From Metellina segmentata (lineage: Eukaryota; Arthropoda; Arachnida; Araneae; Tetragnathidae): a stretch of DNA of 64,000 nt. Below, piece after piece: positions 33,608-46,095 of this stretch. Within the stretch, counting starts at the first letter, position 1; the number at the start of each line of letters is the position of its first letter. The stretch covers positions 18,292,088-18,356,087 of the forward strand of contig OX375883.1 of the NCBI GenBank assembly GCA_947359465.1, in the 5' to 3' direction. The notes beneath the pieces are model-generated. The model saw only the letters and a program-made list of their open reading frames with translations, had not been told where the DNA came from and ran no database searches. The position numbers and the translations under genes are program-made.

Positions 33608-35440
33608 GAGAAAAGATATAGTAAGGATTGCATCGATTTTCTCAGATGTTTTTATTCAAGAGGAGGGAGTACCACGGGGCAGTGTTTTAAGTGTAACTTT
33701 ATTTATTTTTAAAATTAATGATATTGTTTCTCAATTGCCTCCTTTAATTAAAGGTCTTATTTACGTTGAAGATCTGAAATGTCATTCGCAGCAACATACA
33801 TTCGTTTGATAGAGAGACAACTTCAACAGGCAGTCAATAAAAGATTGGACGAATGAAAATGGTTTCAGTTTTTCACCTTCGAAAACTGCATGTGTTTATT
33901 TTTGCAGAAAACGAAATCTTCACCTTGACCCTGAAATATTCTTCAAAGAAATTTTAATTAATGTTGTGGACAGTGTGAAATTTTCAGGTATTACAATTGA
34001 CAAGAAGTTGACTTTTCAACCGCATATTTTAAATCTACGCAAACGTTGCGAAATGGTTCTTAACATATTACTAGTTTTATAAAAATTATCCTGGGGATCT
34101 GATCGTACTTGTCTTTTAAAAATTTATAGAGTTTTCATACGATCTAAATTAGATTACGACTGTGTGGTGTATGGCTCATCAAGAAAATCTGCACTTTAAA
34201 CTCTGACCACTATCCACCACACAGCTTTACGTTTATGTTCTGGTGCATTTAAGACTTCACCCGCAAGCAGCTTGTATGTAGACTCTTTTGAACCTTCCCT
34301 GGACTTAAGGCGACAGTTGTTGTCCGTGGAATATTATTTTAGAATTCCCTCAACCCCTCATCACCCCTTGCATAGCATTCATCACAGTCCATATTAAAAC
34401 GCACTTATCAAGCTAAAACATCCTTCATCCTTACATTCCACTTAAGAATGCTGGATTTGATGAACGGATCCGAACTTTCTTCACTTGACGTCACCCAGAA
34501 AAAACTGTATGCTTTCTCTCCTTGGTTTAATCATTATTTTGAATTTCAAAACCCGTTCCAAAATTTCTCTATCAAGCAGATACCTCTAATATTATCTACA
34601 AATAACTCTTTCAAAAGAATATAGAAAAATACTCTAATTTTATACAAATTTACACGGAGGTTCTAAAAGGGCAAACTATGTTGGAGCTGCGTTCACTATT
34701 AATGACTCCCTTCACAGTTTTAAACTTCATTCTTCATATTCTGTTTTCACTTCTGAAATAATGGCCATATATAAAGGACTAGAAAATATATCCGATCATT
34801 GCCATAAAAAATGTATCATTTTCACAGATTCATTAAGTGTTTTACAGTCATTGAAAAATCCTGATCATGCAAGTCATCCCATTGTTTTGGAATCACTAAA
34901 GATAATTTATAATCTTTCTTCAAAAATTTTTTTAACTTGGTATTTTGTTGGATTCCATCTCACGTTGTTATATTAGAAAATGAAATAGTTGACAAAGCCA
35001 CGAAATCGGCCGTAAATAATATTAATCATACCATTCCATATCGTGACTTAAAATCTAGCATTTACAAATTTTTAGAACAAAAATGGCAGAACGAATGGAA
35101 TGAACAAACGGAGAACAAACTTCACTCTATCAAACCAAATATAATTCAATGGAAGTCACTACCTTTAAGAAGACAGAATGTAATACTAACACGTCTCCCT
35201 ATTGGAAATACTCGGATAACACATAGACACTTCCTCCTCGAAGAAGATCATCCTATTTGCAATTACTGCATTTGCCCACTATCGGTAAAGAACATTTTAA
35301 TAGAATGTTCTAACTTTAATAGTCAACGACTTAAACATTTTAATTCTTATACCTTGGTTTTAGAAGACATGGTTGGAGAAAATCTTCATCTAAATATTTT
35401 TAGCTTTTTACATGACATTGGGTTTATCTATCGTATATAA
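33608..35440 (+). pseudogene. 5'-truncated LINE with RNase H, unit II
   Basis: Starts inside the reverse transcriptase (FSDVFIQEEGVPRGSVLS). The catalytic motif reads YVEDL instead of (Y/F)xDD. Several frames follow with thumb-like parts, then an RNase H domain (EIMAIYKGLE, CIIFTDSLSVLQSL, CWIPSHV, then NEIVDKATK) and a C-terminal zinc-like tail (CNYCICPLSVKNILIEC) to TAA at 35438. The expected TDGSK start of RNase H is destroyed near 34650. A frameshift splits TWYFV from CWIPSHV. The RNase H tail suggests an I-superfamily LINE rather than Jockey. It is unrelated to the Jockey copies above. Confidence 0.85.
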
Positions 35441-36791
35441 TTTTATACAGTATTCACTTTTTATGACATCACTCATTCCATTTTATTATTAGACTATATT
35501 GTAAAAAGAAAGACCGTTGTAAAAAGAAAAATAGTTTTGAAATAAATCTTTCCTTGGCGACTTTAGAAGTACTCCGAACAAAAAAATTGCCAAAGCCGCT
35601 GCCACCGCTCATAAAAGCAGAGTGTATCTGTACCTAAATAGGTACGTGGTTTCCATTTAGAAACCGAATATCTGAATTTTTAAAAAGTAAAATAAGGGTG
35701 TAAAATCTGTATGTCTGTTGGAGAAAAGAGAATTTTTAACAAGACTTCATTAATCTTGGAATAATATCACACTAAGTAATTTTGAAAATTTGAAGTTTTT
35801 TGTCGTTAGTAACTAAGTTGAGGTTGCTTACTGTAATTATTATGTTCTGGCTTATACTCCTTATGTTCTTACGCAACTTAGACAAACAGTGCCGTAAGTA
35901 GCCATTCCTGTGCAAGAATTTGGATTTAGGCCCCTTAATTAATTAGGTTTGGGAAAATAATAAAACAAATACATTACAATAGACTTTTAATAAGACTTAT
36001 TTTAATTGTACTTTTCTCGATTTCAATTCAGCAAATTCATTAACTATACACCATCAAAATTAATGTTTTTAACGATATTGTATTCTTGAAATACTAGAAA
36101 GATAGGATAATCGTTCTTGTCCGATAATTAATCTTAAATAAATTTTTACTCATTTCATCTTGCTAAAACTTCTTTTGCACGAAGCAATAGAAACGGGAAG
36201 AGTTAAAAAATATTCGAAGAACGACATTGATATTTGGGTACGACTCAATTAAACCAAAATCATGAAGAGCTTATAGAACATTAAGCGGAGATGCAGATCC
36301 TATCTTTTGTGTACGAGTCGTTATTTCAAACTTAAAACTTTTTATTTCATATGTAAATTCATATATTTTTTAAATGTTCGCTATAACTAATAGCGAGATC
36401 TGCAGCTCAGACGTTGCCTCGTCATCTGACCGTGGTTAGAATCTGATTCTTGCAACTTTTACAATATTGACTTGTATCAGGTATGCATTCAAAGCTAATC
36501 TAGTTTCTATTCAGCCCTATTTAAAAATATATATATATTAATCTTATTCAGATGTATGTTCTTGATTAAAATAATGAAGAAGAAAAACTTTAGTTTAAAA
36601 TTTAGGCTTTTTATCACTACTCTAAATAAATATAACATTCTTAAATAATGTTAATTAAATTTGTGTTATACTATCATAATTTTCAAAACTATGAGTCAGC
36701 TAGACTAGCTTGAAGTAGACTTCTGTGAAATTTACATAGACTGTTTGTACTATCTCCATACTTGTAAATCACTCATAATATCTGTCCTGAT
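35441..36791. repeat. Block F, unit II
   Basis: Non-coding AT-rich block between the LINE tail and block A of unit III. Near 36410 a stretch (CTCGTCATCTGACCGTGGTT) resembles part of the SINE body and may be a SINE relic. A segment of about 320 bp present in unit III (57400-57720) is missing. No gene seen. Confidence 0.6.
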
Positions 36792-37070
36792 TAGAAAATG
36801 AAAATTTAGATGACAAAATAATTTTGAGTAGCCCTCTTGAAAAATAAATTAAGCCTGCATCATTCTTCCAAGTCAATTAAAAGCCATTTAAAGTATTAAT
36901 AAGTAAAACATTGCCCCGATATGTATCCCATCTGTTTTCTTAGAAAATAATTTACAATTTTAAGATGGAGCAATTTTTATTAAAATCAAAGCTTAATAAG
37001 TCAAACAGAATGTGAAAAGTTGTCCTCATTCTTTTTCCATTCATAACTAGTAAGGTCATTGATATAACAG

Positions 37071-37370
37071 GTGCCGCGATAGCCCACTGGACTCGCAACC
37101 AGAGGGTTGGGAATTCGAATCCTGTCAAAGACCATTGTGTAGAAAGGGGGCTGTTGCATGTTAAATCTGTTGTCTTCACGTTGGTGAAGAAGTTTGGAGA
37201 GTAGTGCCAACTCAGGCGTCCGTGATGCAAAATTATGTGGTGTCTTAATCTTTCCCTTTGGGGTTGATCCTGGATCATCACAAATACCCCATTGTGTAGC
37301 TCCAGAACACGTTAGTTAAAAAATACCATCACCAATAGTCTGTTGCTCTAGTGGGACGTTAATTAAAAAT
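37071..37370 (+). mobile_element. tRNA-derived SINE-like element, unit III
   Basis: Positional copy of the element at 231. The B-box-like segment reads GAATTCGAATCCTG, closer to a polymerase III B box than in unit I. The duplicated tail motif is also present. It was copied with the macro-repeat rather than inserted independently, because both flanks match the other units. Confidence 0.55.
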
Positions 37371-38613
37371 ACCATTAGATATACCACACTTATTTAAAAT
37401 CTTGGAGGTCCTAGACTAATCAGTAGCATGGTATGACTCAATGTCTTGTGAATAAATTGTAGTACACTTATAAACGATCAATAGTGTCATAAAACAAATA
37501 TTACTTTTCTTCTTTTCATAATAAGAAAAATTACATCAGCGATATATGTTACCTCATAGAAGTGAAAATGATACATTTAATCATTGTGTATTTTATCGCG
37601 TACTAAACTGGCCCCTGATATAACTCCAAAAAATACTACTTTTTGTACATTTAATAAAATCTCAAATTTCCTCATCTCTTTTCAAGAATAAGATAAATAA
37701 CTATTTTGTTTTTGTGAGACAGTAAGAAACCAATGCAGTTTTAGTACTTAAAAGAAAAAATTACAAGAGATGTATGGGTTCTAAACGAGCACTAATATCA
37801 AGAATTTGGATGAGTATCCATTTGCTAGCTAAAACCAATTCCTACTTCACACTTTTCATTCTAGCTAATACATGACGAACATTGATCTTCACATACAAAC
37901 ACCATCAATTTATGAACTTCATCATAGGCTCGTAGGGCTAATTTGTTAGAACCTATTTATCATCTCAATACTTCTCTTTCCCTTACTCTAGAAAATCAAC
38001 CACTATGATAACACTAAAAATTAGTGGTTCAGATCCCATTTACTTTGGTTGTTCCTCTGCTCTTTATAAACTTGAAAAATATCTTTTTCAGTCACTTCTC
38101 CAAGCCATTAATAATTTTGATTGGAATGAAATGTACTTGGGGAACAAACACATTTTACATTCTACAGCTGAATTCCAAATCTTCTATGAAGCTTTCTGAT
38201 AATTGGTATGGTCGATAATGCTTTATCATGCTCAACTTATAGGAGCTTTATTTCAATCATGCTGCTTAAATAATAACAAAAAGAGCAAATGCCTACAAAT
38301 CCAAACTAATGACTCCATACTCCCCTAATAAACAAACAATACACCCTTAATGTATATCAAGCAATACTTTAAAAAATCAAAGCTTATTTCAAAAATAGAA
38401 TATTAATTAACTCAATTAATTATCAGATTATTAATTGAAAGAAAAAGAAAATCAAAATATTTTTAATTTATGAGATGTTACGAAATTAGATCGAATTATG
38501 AATTGCTTCAATTGAATTTGAGGAACACAACTAAAATATCAAGTACAATGAGCGAAATTTTAAATCTTGTATGAATATAAAAATTAAATTTAAACATTGG
38601 TTAGGGGGGCTGA
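37371..38613. repeat. Block A, unit III
   Basis: Positional copy of 531-1772. The short open frame is at 38005-38199. Small indels near 38400-38480 separate it from unit I. No gene recognised. Confidence 0.7.
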
Positions 38614-39165
38614 CGAACAACAAATATATGGCAGAACGCAATGTTATGAAATCAAGTTTGCAGCCAAATACAAAAGAAAGGACGTGTAAAATGTTGCAAA
38701 ATTATTCACCAAAGAATGCAAAATACTCGAATAAAGGTGATGGAAAAATAAATTATATGCCGCGAAATTTGCCAGAGCAGCAATCCTTAATGTAGCAAAA
38801 CTACTTGAAGGAAACAAGGCAGTAAACACAGATGAAGATAATCTAAAACGGATCATGCATCAAGTAAAACAATCAAGAAATATGTAAGAATATAGTCTAG
38901 AGCCTGATAAAGTATTGCAACGTAGTGCAGAAAAATTCAAGATAGGATTTACGGAACTAAGAGTCGTGACAGGAAGAATCTTAAATTTATCCATGACGAG
39001 ATTTTCCCCATTTGCACGAATATCCCTTGGGACAGAAAGAATCCTAATGTTAAATTTATCGTGAAGTATTTTTCCCTACCGCTGCAGAAAAATTCAAAAA
39101 GTATAAACGTATACGCTATCTAGTGGCAATTTGTCTAAGTTTTAACATTAGGTTTCCTCTTGTCC
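38614..39165. repeat. Block B, unit III
   Basis: Positional copy of block B between blocks A and C. It shares with unit II the shortened first arm of the internal duplication. Confidence 0.8.
38628..38887 (+). pseudogene. Broken short ORF in block B, unit III
   Basis: Same frame pair. The first stop is changed (AATTATATG instead of AATTAAATG), so the first frame runs on to about 38795. Some substitutions fall in the second frame (for example LPEQQS in the first, KFARAAIL in the second). Product unknown. Confidence 0.35.
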
Positions 39166-40356
39166 CCATTCTCTTGTTAGCCAACAACTCGGGAGGGTGA
39201 CTCACCGAGGTGTTTATTTTGCGTATGGACGTGGCGCCATCTTGAATCCGTTTAGCTGATTAATTATTATTATTTCCCAGCAAATTTCTTTTGTATTTTT
39301 TATTTTTCTGTAAAGTTTCTAAAATATTTCATGCAACTCAGATTTAAGTACACACACCTTATGACGGGGAGACAATCTGTTTTGCGGTAGGCACTCCGTA
39401 AGTGATTGTGCAATTCAAGTCCACTGTAAGTACCAATACGTTTTGGTCCAGAATAATTAAGCTATAAATATATCAAACAGCCAAACTATATTGGGTGGTG
39501 TTCTGGGTAGATTGGTAACAGTTAAATGACCGTCATCTGCTGACGGCAATTGTGATGACCGCTTCGGCGGTAATATCCTAAACGCATCTCGTTACTCTGA
39601 TAAACTGAAATACAAAAAAAAAAAGAAATCCACTGACCATCTACTGGAGCAACACCTTTTTGGTAAATAAAGAATCCAATAACATTCCAAAATAATAATA
39701 TTTTCAACACTTCCCTGTTTTTTATTTGCAATGACACTGTTATTTTAATTTCTACGTTTTATTGGCTTTTAAGATTGTAGGGTTCTTGTTTAGTTTTATG
39801 TACAGGGCAAATTACGACCAACCTGCGCCAAGAAATGTAAAAGAAAATTTAATAAAAATAAACTAACAAATGATACTGTTATTTTAACTGCTCTCGGGGT
39901 AACAGTCCATCTCTAACGTTTCGTTTTATTAGCTTTCAAAGGTACCATATTGTTATTATGGTTTGGTTTTATATTAACTACGGACTATGGTTAGGGTAAA
40001 CTACACGAACAAACTGTACCAGGTGATCCAAAAGAAAATTCATGCTATCGTTTGGTATTCTTGGTTTTCAAAAGGTACAATATTATTCTGATTTGGTTTC
40101 ATTGTGGACGGTCCAACTCCGGGCAAGCGGCGTTAAGAGATCAAAAGATTATTCTCTGAGAGAAATTATATAATGACTCGACGAAAACTTCGTTGCACAC
40201 TTAAGTTCTCCACCAGCGAAAATTAAACAGACTTGGTATGTGTTTTTGATTATTTTTAGACAAAAATATTTCGGTGAAGTTTATAGCCTCGAGGGCTGAA
40301 TGCTGATATTTATTTTGCGAATCAACACATAACTATGAAATTTGAGTACCTTAGGC
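39166..40356. repeat. Block C, copy 4 (left of Jockey LINE, unit III)
   Basis: Counterpart of copy 1, with a deletion of about 40 bp near its start (GTTAGCC runs into AACAACTCGGG). The interior at about 39830-39995 matches copy 3 of unit II, whereas its right end matches copy 1, so it is mosaic. Confidence 0.8.
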
Positions 40357-41550
40357 CAGTGGTCCCCAACCCTCGGCCGCTCAGGAAACATCTTATGAAG
40401 TTTGCTTCAATAAACGTGAGGAACTTAGTTCCCAAATAATTGTGCTTCAATCGCTCTTGGATAGCAAACGGGCGTTGCTTGATGCATGCCAAATTGAACC
40501 TGACTCAGTAGCCACTGCAAATCAATTCATCGCCTCATCCGAAGGAGAAATCTCGGAATTGAAGGGTAAGTGGCAATTTTACCTTTTGTACCTTTTGTAT
40601 TTATGTCCTTCCAAGCGGATTACTCCTTAGTAATCCAACGACTCAACAGGGAACTTGGTTTCCTGGTCGTTGGTAAATTGGCTGGAGAATTTTTGAAACT
40701 CCAAGTTAGTAGTGCTGACGAACACCGACAACTTACCACTTATATGGATATTAATAACATACCTTATTTTTATCGAACCCCGAAGAAACTAAAACCTTTC
40801 AAAGTTGTTATAAAGGGTCTTCCACTAGTTACCCCGTGTGGTGTAATCTTAAATGATCTCCTGGCACTTGGACTTCCAGTGACCAGGGTAAACCAACTGA
40901 AAAAGTGGCAAACCAAACGTCCTCTCCCAATTTTCCAAATCCACTTAACCTCTGGGGAAAAAGCCCAGGAAATCTATGAACTCACGAATTTAATGTCCGT
41001 AGTGGTGGAAGTCACCAAATATATTAACAAGAGAGGGGTGTCGCAGTGTTTTAAGTGCCAACACTTCAATCATAGTAGTGAGAACTGTAAGATGTTATCT
41101 CGTTGCGTTATTTGCGGCGAGGGACACATTTCTAGCAAATGCACAAACAAGTCCAAAGGGCCAGTTTGTGCAAATTGCAATGAAAAGCACACGGCTAATT
41201 ACCGTGGCTGCCTTCGTTTTCCCAAACCCCGGTCTTTTGCACAAAAACCAGTGCAACCCCGAATGACTTATGCACAACGCGTCCAAGGCTCAATGCCTCA
41301 AAACAGACACCTAGCAAACACTGAGGTACCCTATACTGCTCTGACTTCTGAACGAACCACAGTACAGACCAGTTCTATCATCAAGGACTTAAACGATATT
41401 AAATCCATCCTGGATCTCTTCCAGGAACTTAAAGAAATCTTCAAAGGTGTTAATATTCCGGAATTATTGGAAGTTCTAAAAACTTTTACAAAACCATCTG
41501 ACAAACTGTTTACACTGGTAAACAAAATTAACAATATATCTACAGCCTAA
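40357..41550 (+). pseudogene. LINE ORF1, zinc-knuckle protein, copy 2
   Basis: Same architecture as the copy at 3560: an upstream frame, a 50-base GT...AG segment (40566-40615) and the main frame to TAA 41548. All three knuckles keep their cysteines and histidines here, including GEGHISSKC and NYRGC, where copy 1 has GHICSKC and NYRGW. ORF1 of this copy is therefore the better preserved one. Confidence 0.85.
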
Positions 41551-44236
41551 TGATGAATACAACTGGTATGAAACTGTGTTACTGGAACGCCCAGTCATTT
41601 CAATCCCGTATCCACGAATTGAGGGACTTTGTATATGAGCATAAACCCGATGTTATTTTAATTCAAGAAACTTTCCTAAAAGTTGGTCGGTAGGTCACGC
41701 TGCCAAACTATGAATTTTACAGTACCCCTAGAACCATAGGCCGCGGTGCTGGCACTGGTATTTTTATAAAAAGGGCCATCCCACACCATCGAGTTACAAC
41801 ACCTAGACTAGACGTAATTGAAGCCACAGTAATTGCAATTAAACTTCACAATCTCAACCCACTTACACTTGTCTCCAGCTACATTAAAAACTTCTCTCCG
41901 TCCACTTTCACTTGGGATCTCGAATCCCTGCTTAACATTAACAATTCAATTATTATTGCTGGTGACATGAATGCTAAACACAGACATTGGAACTGCAGAA
42001 ATAATGACAAACAAGGAAATCAACTTTACTCCTTTGCGTCCAACGCAGGATTAAAAATAGCTGCATCTGACATGCCCACGAGGTACAGATATAACAGTGC
42101 TAACACCATTGACCTAGCATTGATCAGGGGATTCCCCTATAGTTACACTGTTGAATCACTGTCTGAATTATCGAGTGATCACAACCCTGTAATGATGGTG
42201 TTTGACACCAATTCTGCCGTACCTGGGACCACTGGAGCCTTTAAACCCAACTGGGAAAAATTCACCAAAGCTCTAAATGACATTCCATACACTGACTTTA
42301 CATCCAATACAGAAGAGGAGCTTAACTCCAATACAGACGAACTCACCAAAAATATTAGCAGCGCTTTTCTCGCATCTGGGAAAACCATACACGGCGCTCC
42401 GGTTAGTTACCTCCCCAAACACCTAAGAGAGCTCATTAAAATTAAAAACAGAGCTCGTAAAACTTGGCAGCGGACCTGATCAGCAGCTGACAAAACCTTA
42501 ATGAACAGGGCCCAACAAAAGTTTAAGGACTCGATCCAAGAACACACACAACAAAACTGGACTGACTATATCACTTCACTTACGCCTGAGGATGGGTCAA
42601 TCTGGAGAGCTATTAAAAAATTTAGGAAAACTTCCCACAATATTCTTCCCCTTAAAGGGCCTGCTGGTATTGCATACACGGACACTGAAAAGGCCGAAAT
42701 AATGGCTAACAGCCTTGAGCTACAGTTCCGTGAAAACAACATATCCAACCCACGTATTATTAACAAAGTAAATACATCACTAAGAAACTTCCTTAATACT
42801 ACTCCCACTGAACAAATTGAGCCTGCCAAACCGTCTGAAGTACTTTGCTATATCGAAAATCTTAAGAAAAAGAAAAGCCCTGGAATTGATACGATTTCTA
42901 ATGTCATGTTACGCAACCTGCCAACGAAAACTATTTTTCAATTGACAACCCTTGTCAATTCTATTTTGTCGCTAAGACTGTTCCCCTCGTCTTGGAAGAC
43001 AGCTGTTGTTGTCCCCATCCTAAAGCCACATAAACCATCCGACAAACCTGATAGCTACCGACCGATTAGCCTACTTACCGTACTCAGCAAAACAGCTGAG
43101 TACATCATTAATTTGAGATTGGAGGATCATTGCCAAAGAGCAAATATTTTCATCCCCCAACAATTCGGCTTTAGGAAACAGCTGTCCACAACCCATCAAC
43201 TCTTAAGAATGACTGAACATACTATTGATGGCACTCGAGCTAGGAAAAGTAGTGGTTCAGTTCTTCTAGATATAGCAAAGGCATTTGATCGTGTTTGGGT
43301 TAATGGACTTATCCACAAACTCATTACATATGGCTTCCCTGCCTCACTCACACACCTTATTTATTCCTACCTTACAAGTAGGCATTTTGTCGTTCGCATA
43401 AACAAAACACTATCTACTAAGGGTGCCATTCAGGCTGGTACACCACAAGGGTCCATACTCGGACCCAAATTATTTAATCTTTATGTGAATGATATCTCAC
43501 GTGATAATACTTCACTACTCTGCATGTTTGCTGATGACACTGCAATACTGGCACAAAGTAATTACTTACCAAATATTACAAACGCACTCACAAATTACCT
43601 ACACGCACTCGAGTCCTGGTTTGTTAATTGGAAGATCCAAATCAACATTGATAAATGTCAAGCCATCTTATTCACCAAGAAAAGGAATCTACCTCCACCT
43701 GTTAAACTTTTTAATCAAACTATCCCTTGGTCCCATAATTGTACTTACCTAGGTGTCACGTTGGATAGAAATTTAACTTGGAATAAACATGTATCCACCC
43801 TCAGAGCCAAGTTCCTTACAGCACGAAGTATTATCTATCCCCTAATTGGAAGGAACTCTGAATTGTCTATTAAAAACAAATTGCTCATATACAAGTCCTT
43901 GCTAAGACCAGTAATCAGTTATGCCAGTCAGGTCTGGGGATATGCTGCTATAAATCCCACATGAAAAAACTAGAAGCTCTACAAAATTCCACTTTAAGAA
44001 TTATCACTAACAGCCCCTGGTTCTACAGGAATGCTAAAATTCGTGACGAACTCCAAATCCTTGAAGTCAAACAGTTCTTCGGAAAAATCAGCAAAAAATT
44101 CTATAGATCCCTAATCCTCATTGATAATCAAGCAGCAGCGCAAATCCACAGGTATGACCATCGTCCTATCTCTAATCACAAGCGTCCGAGGGCAATCCTC
44201 AATTCAGCTCCTCTTACCAATGGTAACCGGTTTTAA
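41550..44236 (+). pseudogene. LINE ORF2, endonuclease-reverse transcriptase, copy 2
   Basis: Same domains as copy 1, with FADDTAIL intact. Two private stops break it: TAG at 41691 (AAG in copy 1) in the endonuclease and TGA at 42477 (AGA in copy 1) between the domains. The position of the copy 1 TGA is sense here (GGA, about 42015). The frameshift before KKLEALQ (stop at 43962) is shared with copy 1, so it predates the duplication. Confidence 0.9.
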
Positions 44237-44840
44237 ATCTTACGCAATTTATTCTAACTGCTCCGCAGATCTATTCACTCCGATGCCACGCGCCATCCCC
44301 AATGCCCTCTCCACAATCGGCCTCCACTAAGGAGACCTACATCTCCCCTTCACTGCTAAACCTCCTAACGGTAACCGTGCACGGTAACTACGTAAAGTCC
44401 AGCAGGTAGCAACTTTTTACGTAACCCTCCCTAAAGAGCAATTCACATTGACGTCCCCAAACGATAACGGTCAACAATAGGAGTGCATTAACTCCCCTCT
44501 CCACAAACCACGCTTTGTTCGGTGGCCGTTTCCCACTCGGATCTCCCGAAGGGTACGGACCCTGTCCCCTACCTCACATCCATCACTGTCAACCCGTTGG
44601 CTTATCAGCTGACTCTCGCACAAACAAACTATGCTGCCTTTTCAATGCATTATTATTGCGTCCTTGATTCTTTTTCAGTTTCCTCAGGTGCCCTTCTTCC
44701 AGTTCCTGACCCAAGTCCATCTTAATTATTATTTTATTTGTTCTGTAACCCTTTATCTTTGTTATGTCAATCAAATTTTATTATCGGGAAATAGAGGGCC
44801 TTCGGCCCAGAAGATTCCAGGAATTCTTCACCCTCCTCCA

Positions 44841-46095
44841 CCATTCTCTTGTTAGCCCGATGGACCAACGAAGTTTTGAAACCTTTGAACGCGGTCACAA
44901 CACGGGAGGGTGACTAACCGAGCTGTTGATTTTGCAGACGGAAGTGGCGCCATCTTAAATCCGATTAGCTGATAAAATTATTATTTTTTCCCAGCTAATT
45001 TCTTTTGTATTTTTTTATTTTTCTGTAAATTTTCTAAAATATTTTATGCAACTCAGATTTAAGTACACACACCTTATGACGGGTAGATAATCTGTTTTGC
45101 AGTAGGCACTGCGTAAGTGATTGTCCAATGCAAGTCCGGTGTAAGTACCAATACGTTTTTGTCCAGAATAATTAAGTTATAAATATATCAAACAGCCAAG
45201 CTATATTGGGTGGTGTTCTGGATAGATTGGTAACAGTTAAATGTCCGTCTTCTGCTGACGGCAATTGTGATATCCGTTTCGGCGGTAATATGCTATAAGC
45301 ATCTCGTTACACTGATAAAATGTAATACGAAAAATACAAAAAAAAAATGAACCACTGACCATCTTCTGGAGCAGCACCTTTTTGGTAAATAAAGAATCCA
45401 ATAACATTCCAAAATAATAATATTTTCAACACTTCCCTGTTTTTTATTTACAATGACACTGTTATTTTAATTACTACGTTTCATTGGCTTAAATGATTGT
45501 AGGGTTTTTGTTTAGTTCTATGTACAGGGCAAATTACGACCAACCTGCGCCAAGAAAAGTAAAAGAAAATTTAATAAAAATAAACTAACAAATGATACTG
45601 TTATTTTAACTGCTCTCGGGATAACAGTCCATCTCTAACGTTTCGTTTTATTGGCTTTCAAAGGTACCATATTATTATTATGGTTTGGTTTTATGTTAAC
45701 TACGAACTATAGTTAGGGTAAACTACACGAACAAACTGTGTGTGTGTGTGTGTACCAGGTAATCCAAAAGAAAATCCATGCTATCGTTTAGTATTCTTGG
45801 TTTTCAAAAGGTGCAATATTATTCTGATTTTGTTTTAATGTGGACGGCCAAACTCCGGGCAAACGGCGTTTTATGAGATCAAAAGATTATTCTCTGAGAG
45901 AAATTATATAATGACACGAAGAAAAACTTCTTTGCACACTTAAGTTCTCCACCAGCGAAAATTAAATAGACTTGGTATGTGTTTTTGATTATTTTTAGAC
46001 AAAAATGTTTCGGGTATGTTTTTAGCCTCGAGGGCTGAATGCTGATATTTATTTTGCGAATCAACAAATAACTATGAAATTTGAGTATCTTAGGC
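44841..46095. repeat. Block C, copy 5 (right of Jockey LINE, unit III)
   Basis: Counterpart of copy 2 and almost identical to it by eye, including the (GT)n run near 45738. Followed by block D. Confidence 0.8.

Larger units (their letters stand above)
21847..36791. repeat. Macro-repeat unit II (variant)
   Basis: Second unit, in the same orientation. It lacks block A, the Jockey LINE with the second block C, 474 bp of block D and the whole 107-bp satellite. It has private sequence at 30995-31964 (with a MITE) and 32043-32716. Its Tc1-b copy is not inverted, unlike units I and III. It includes a complete block F. These differences make it the most diverged unit here. Confidence 0.88.
40357..44840 (+). 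mobile_element. Jockey-clade LINE, copy 2 (5'-truncated)
   Basis: Positional copy of 3560-8043 with the same 5' truncation point, 3' hairpin and flanking block C copies. It is therefore one ancestral insertion duplicated with the macro-repeat, not a second insertion. Differences from copy 1 are few per kilobase by eye, but include different stop codons. Confidence 0.9.

Noticed and set aside
42179..42388. Minus-strand ORFs inside LINE ORF2 (also 5382, 5769, 42566)
   Set aside because: Shadows of the plus-strand endonuclease-reverse transcriptase.
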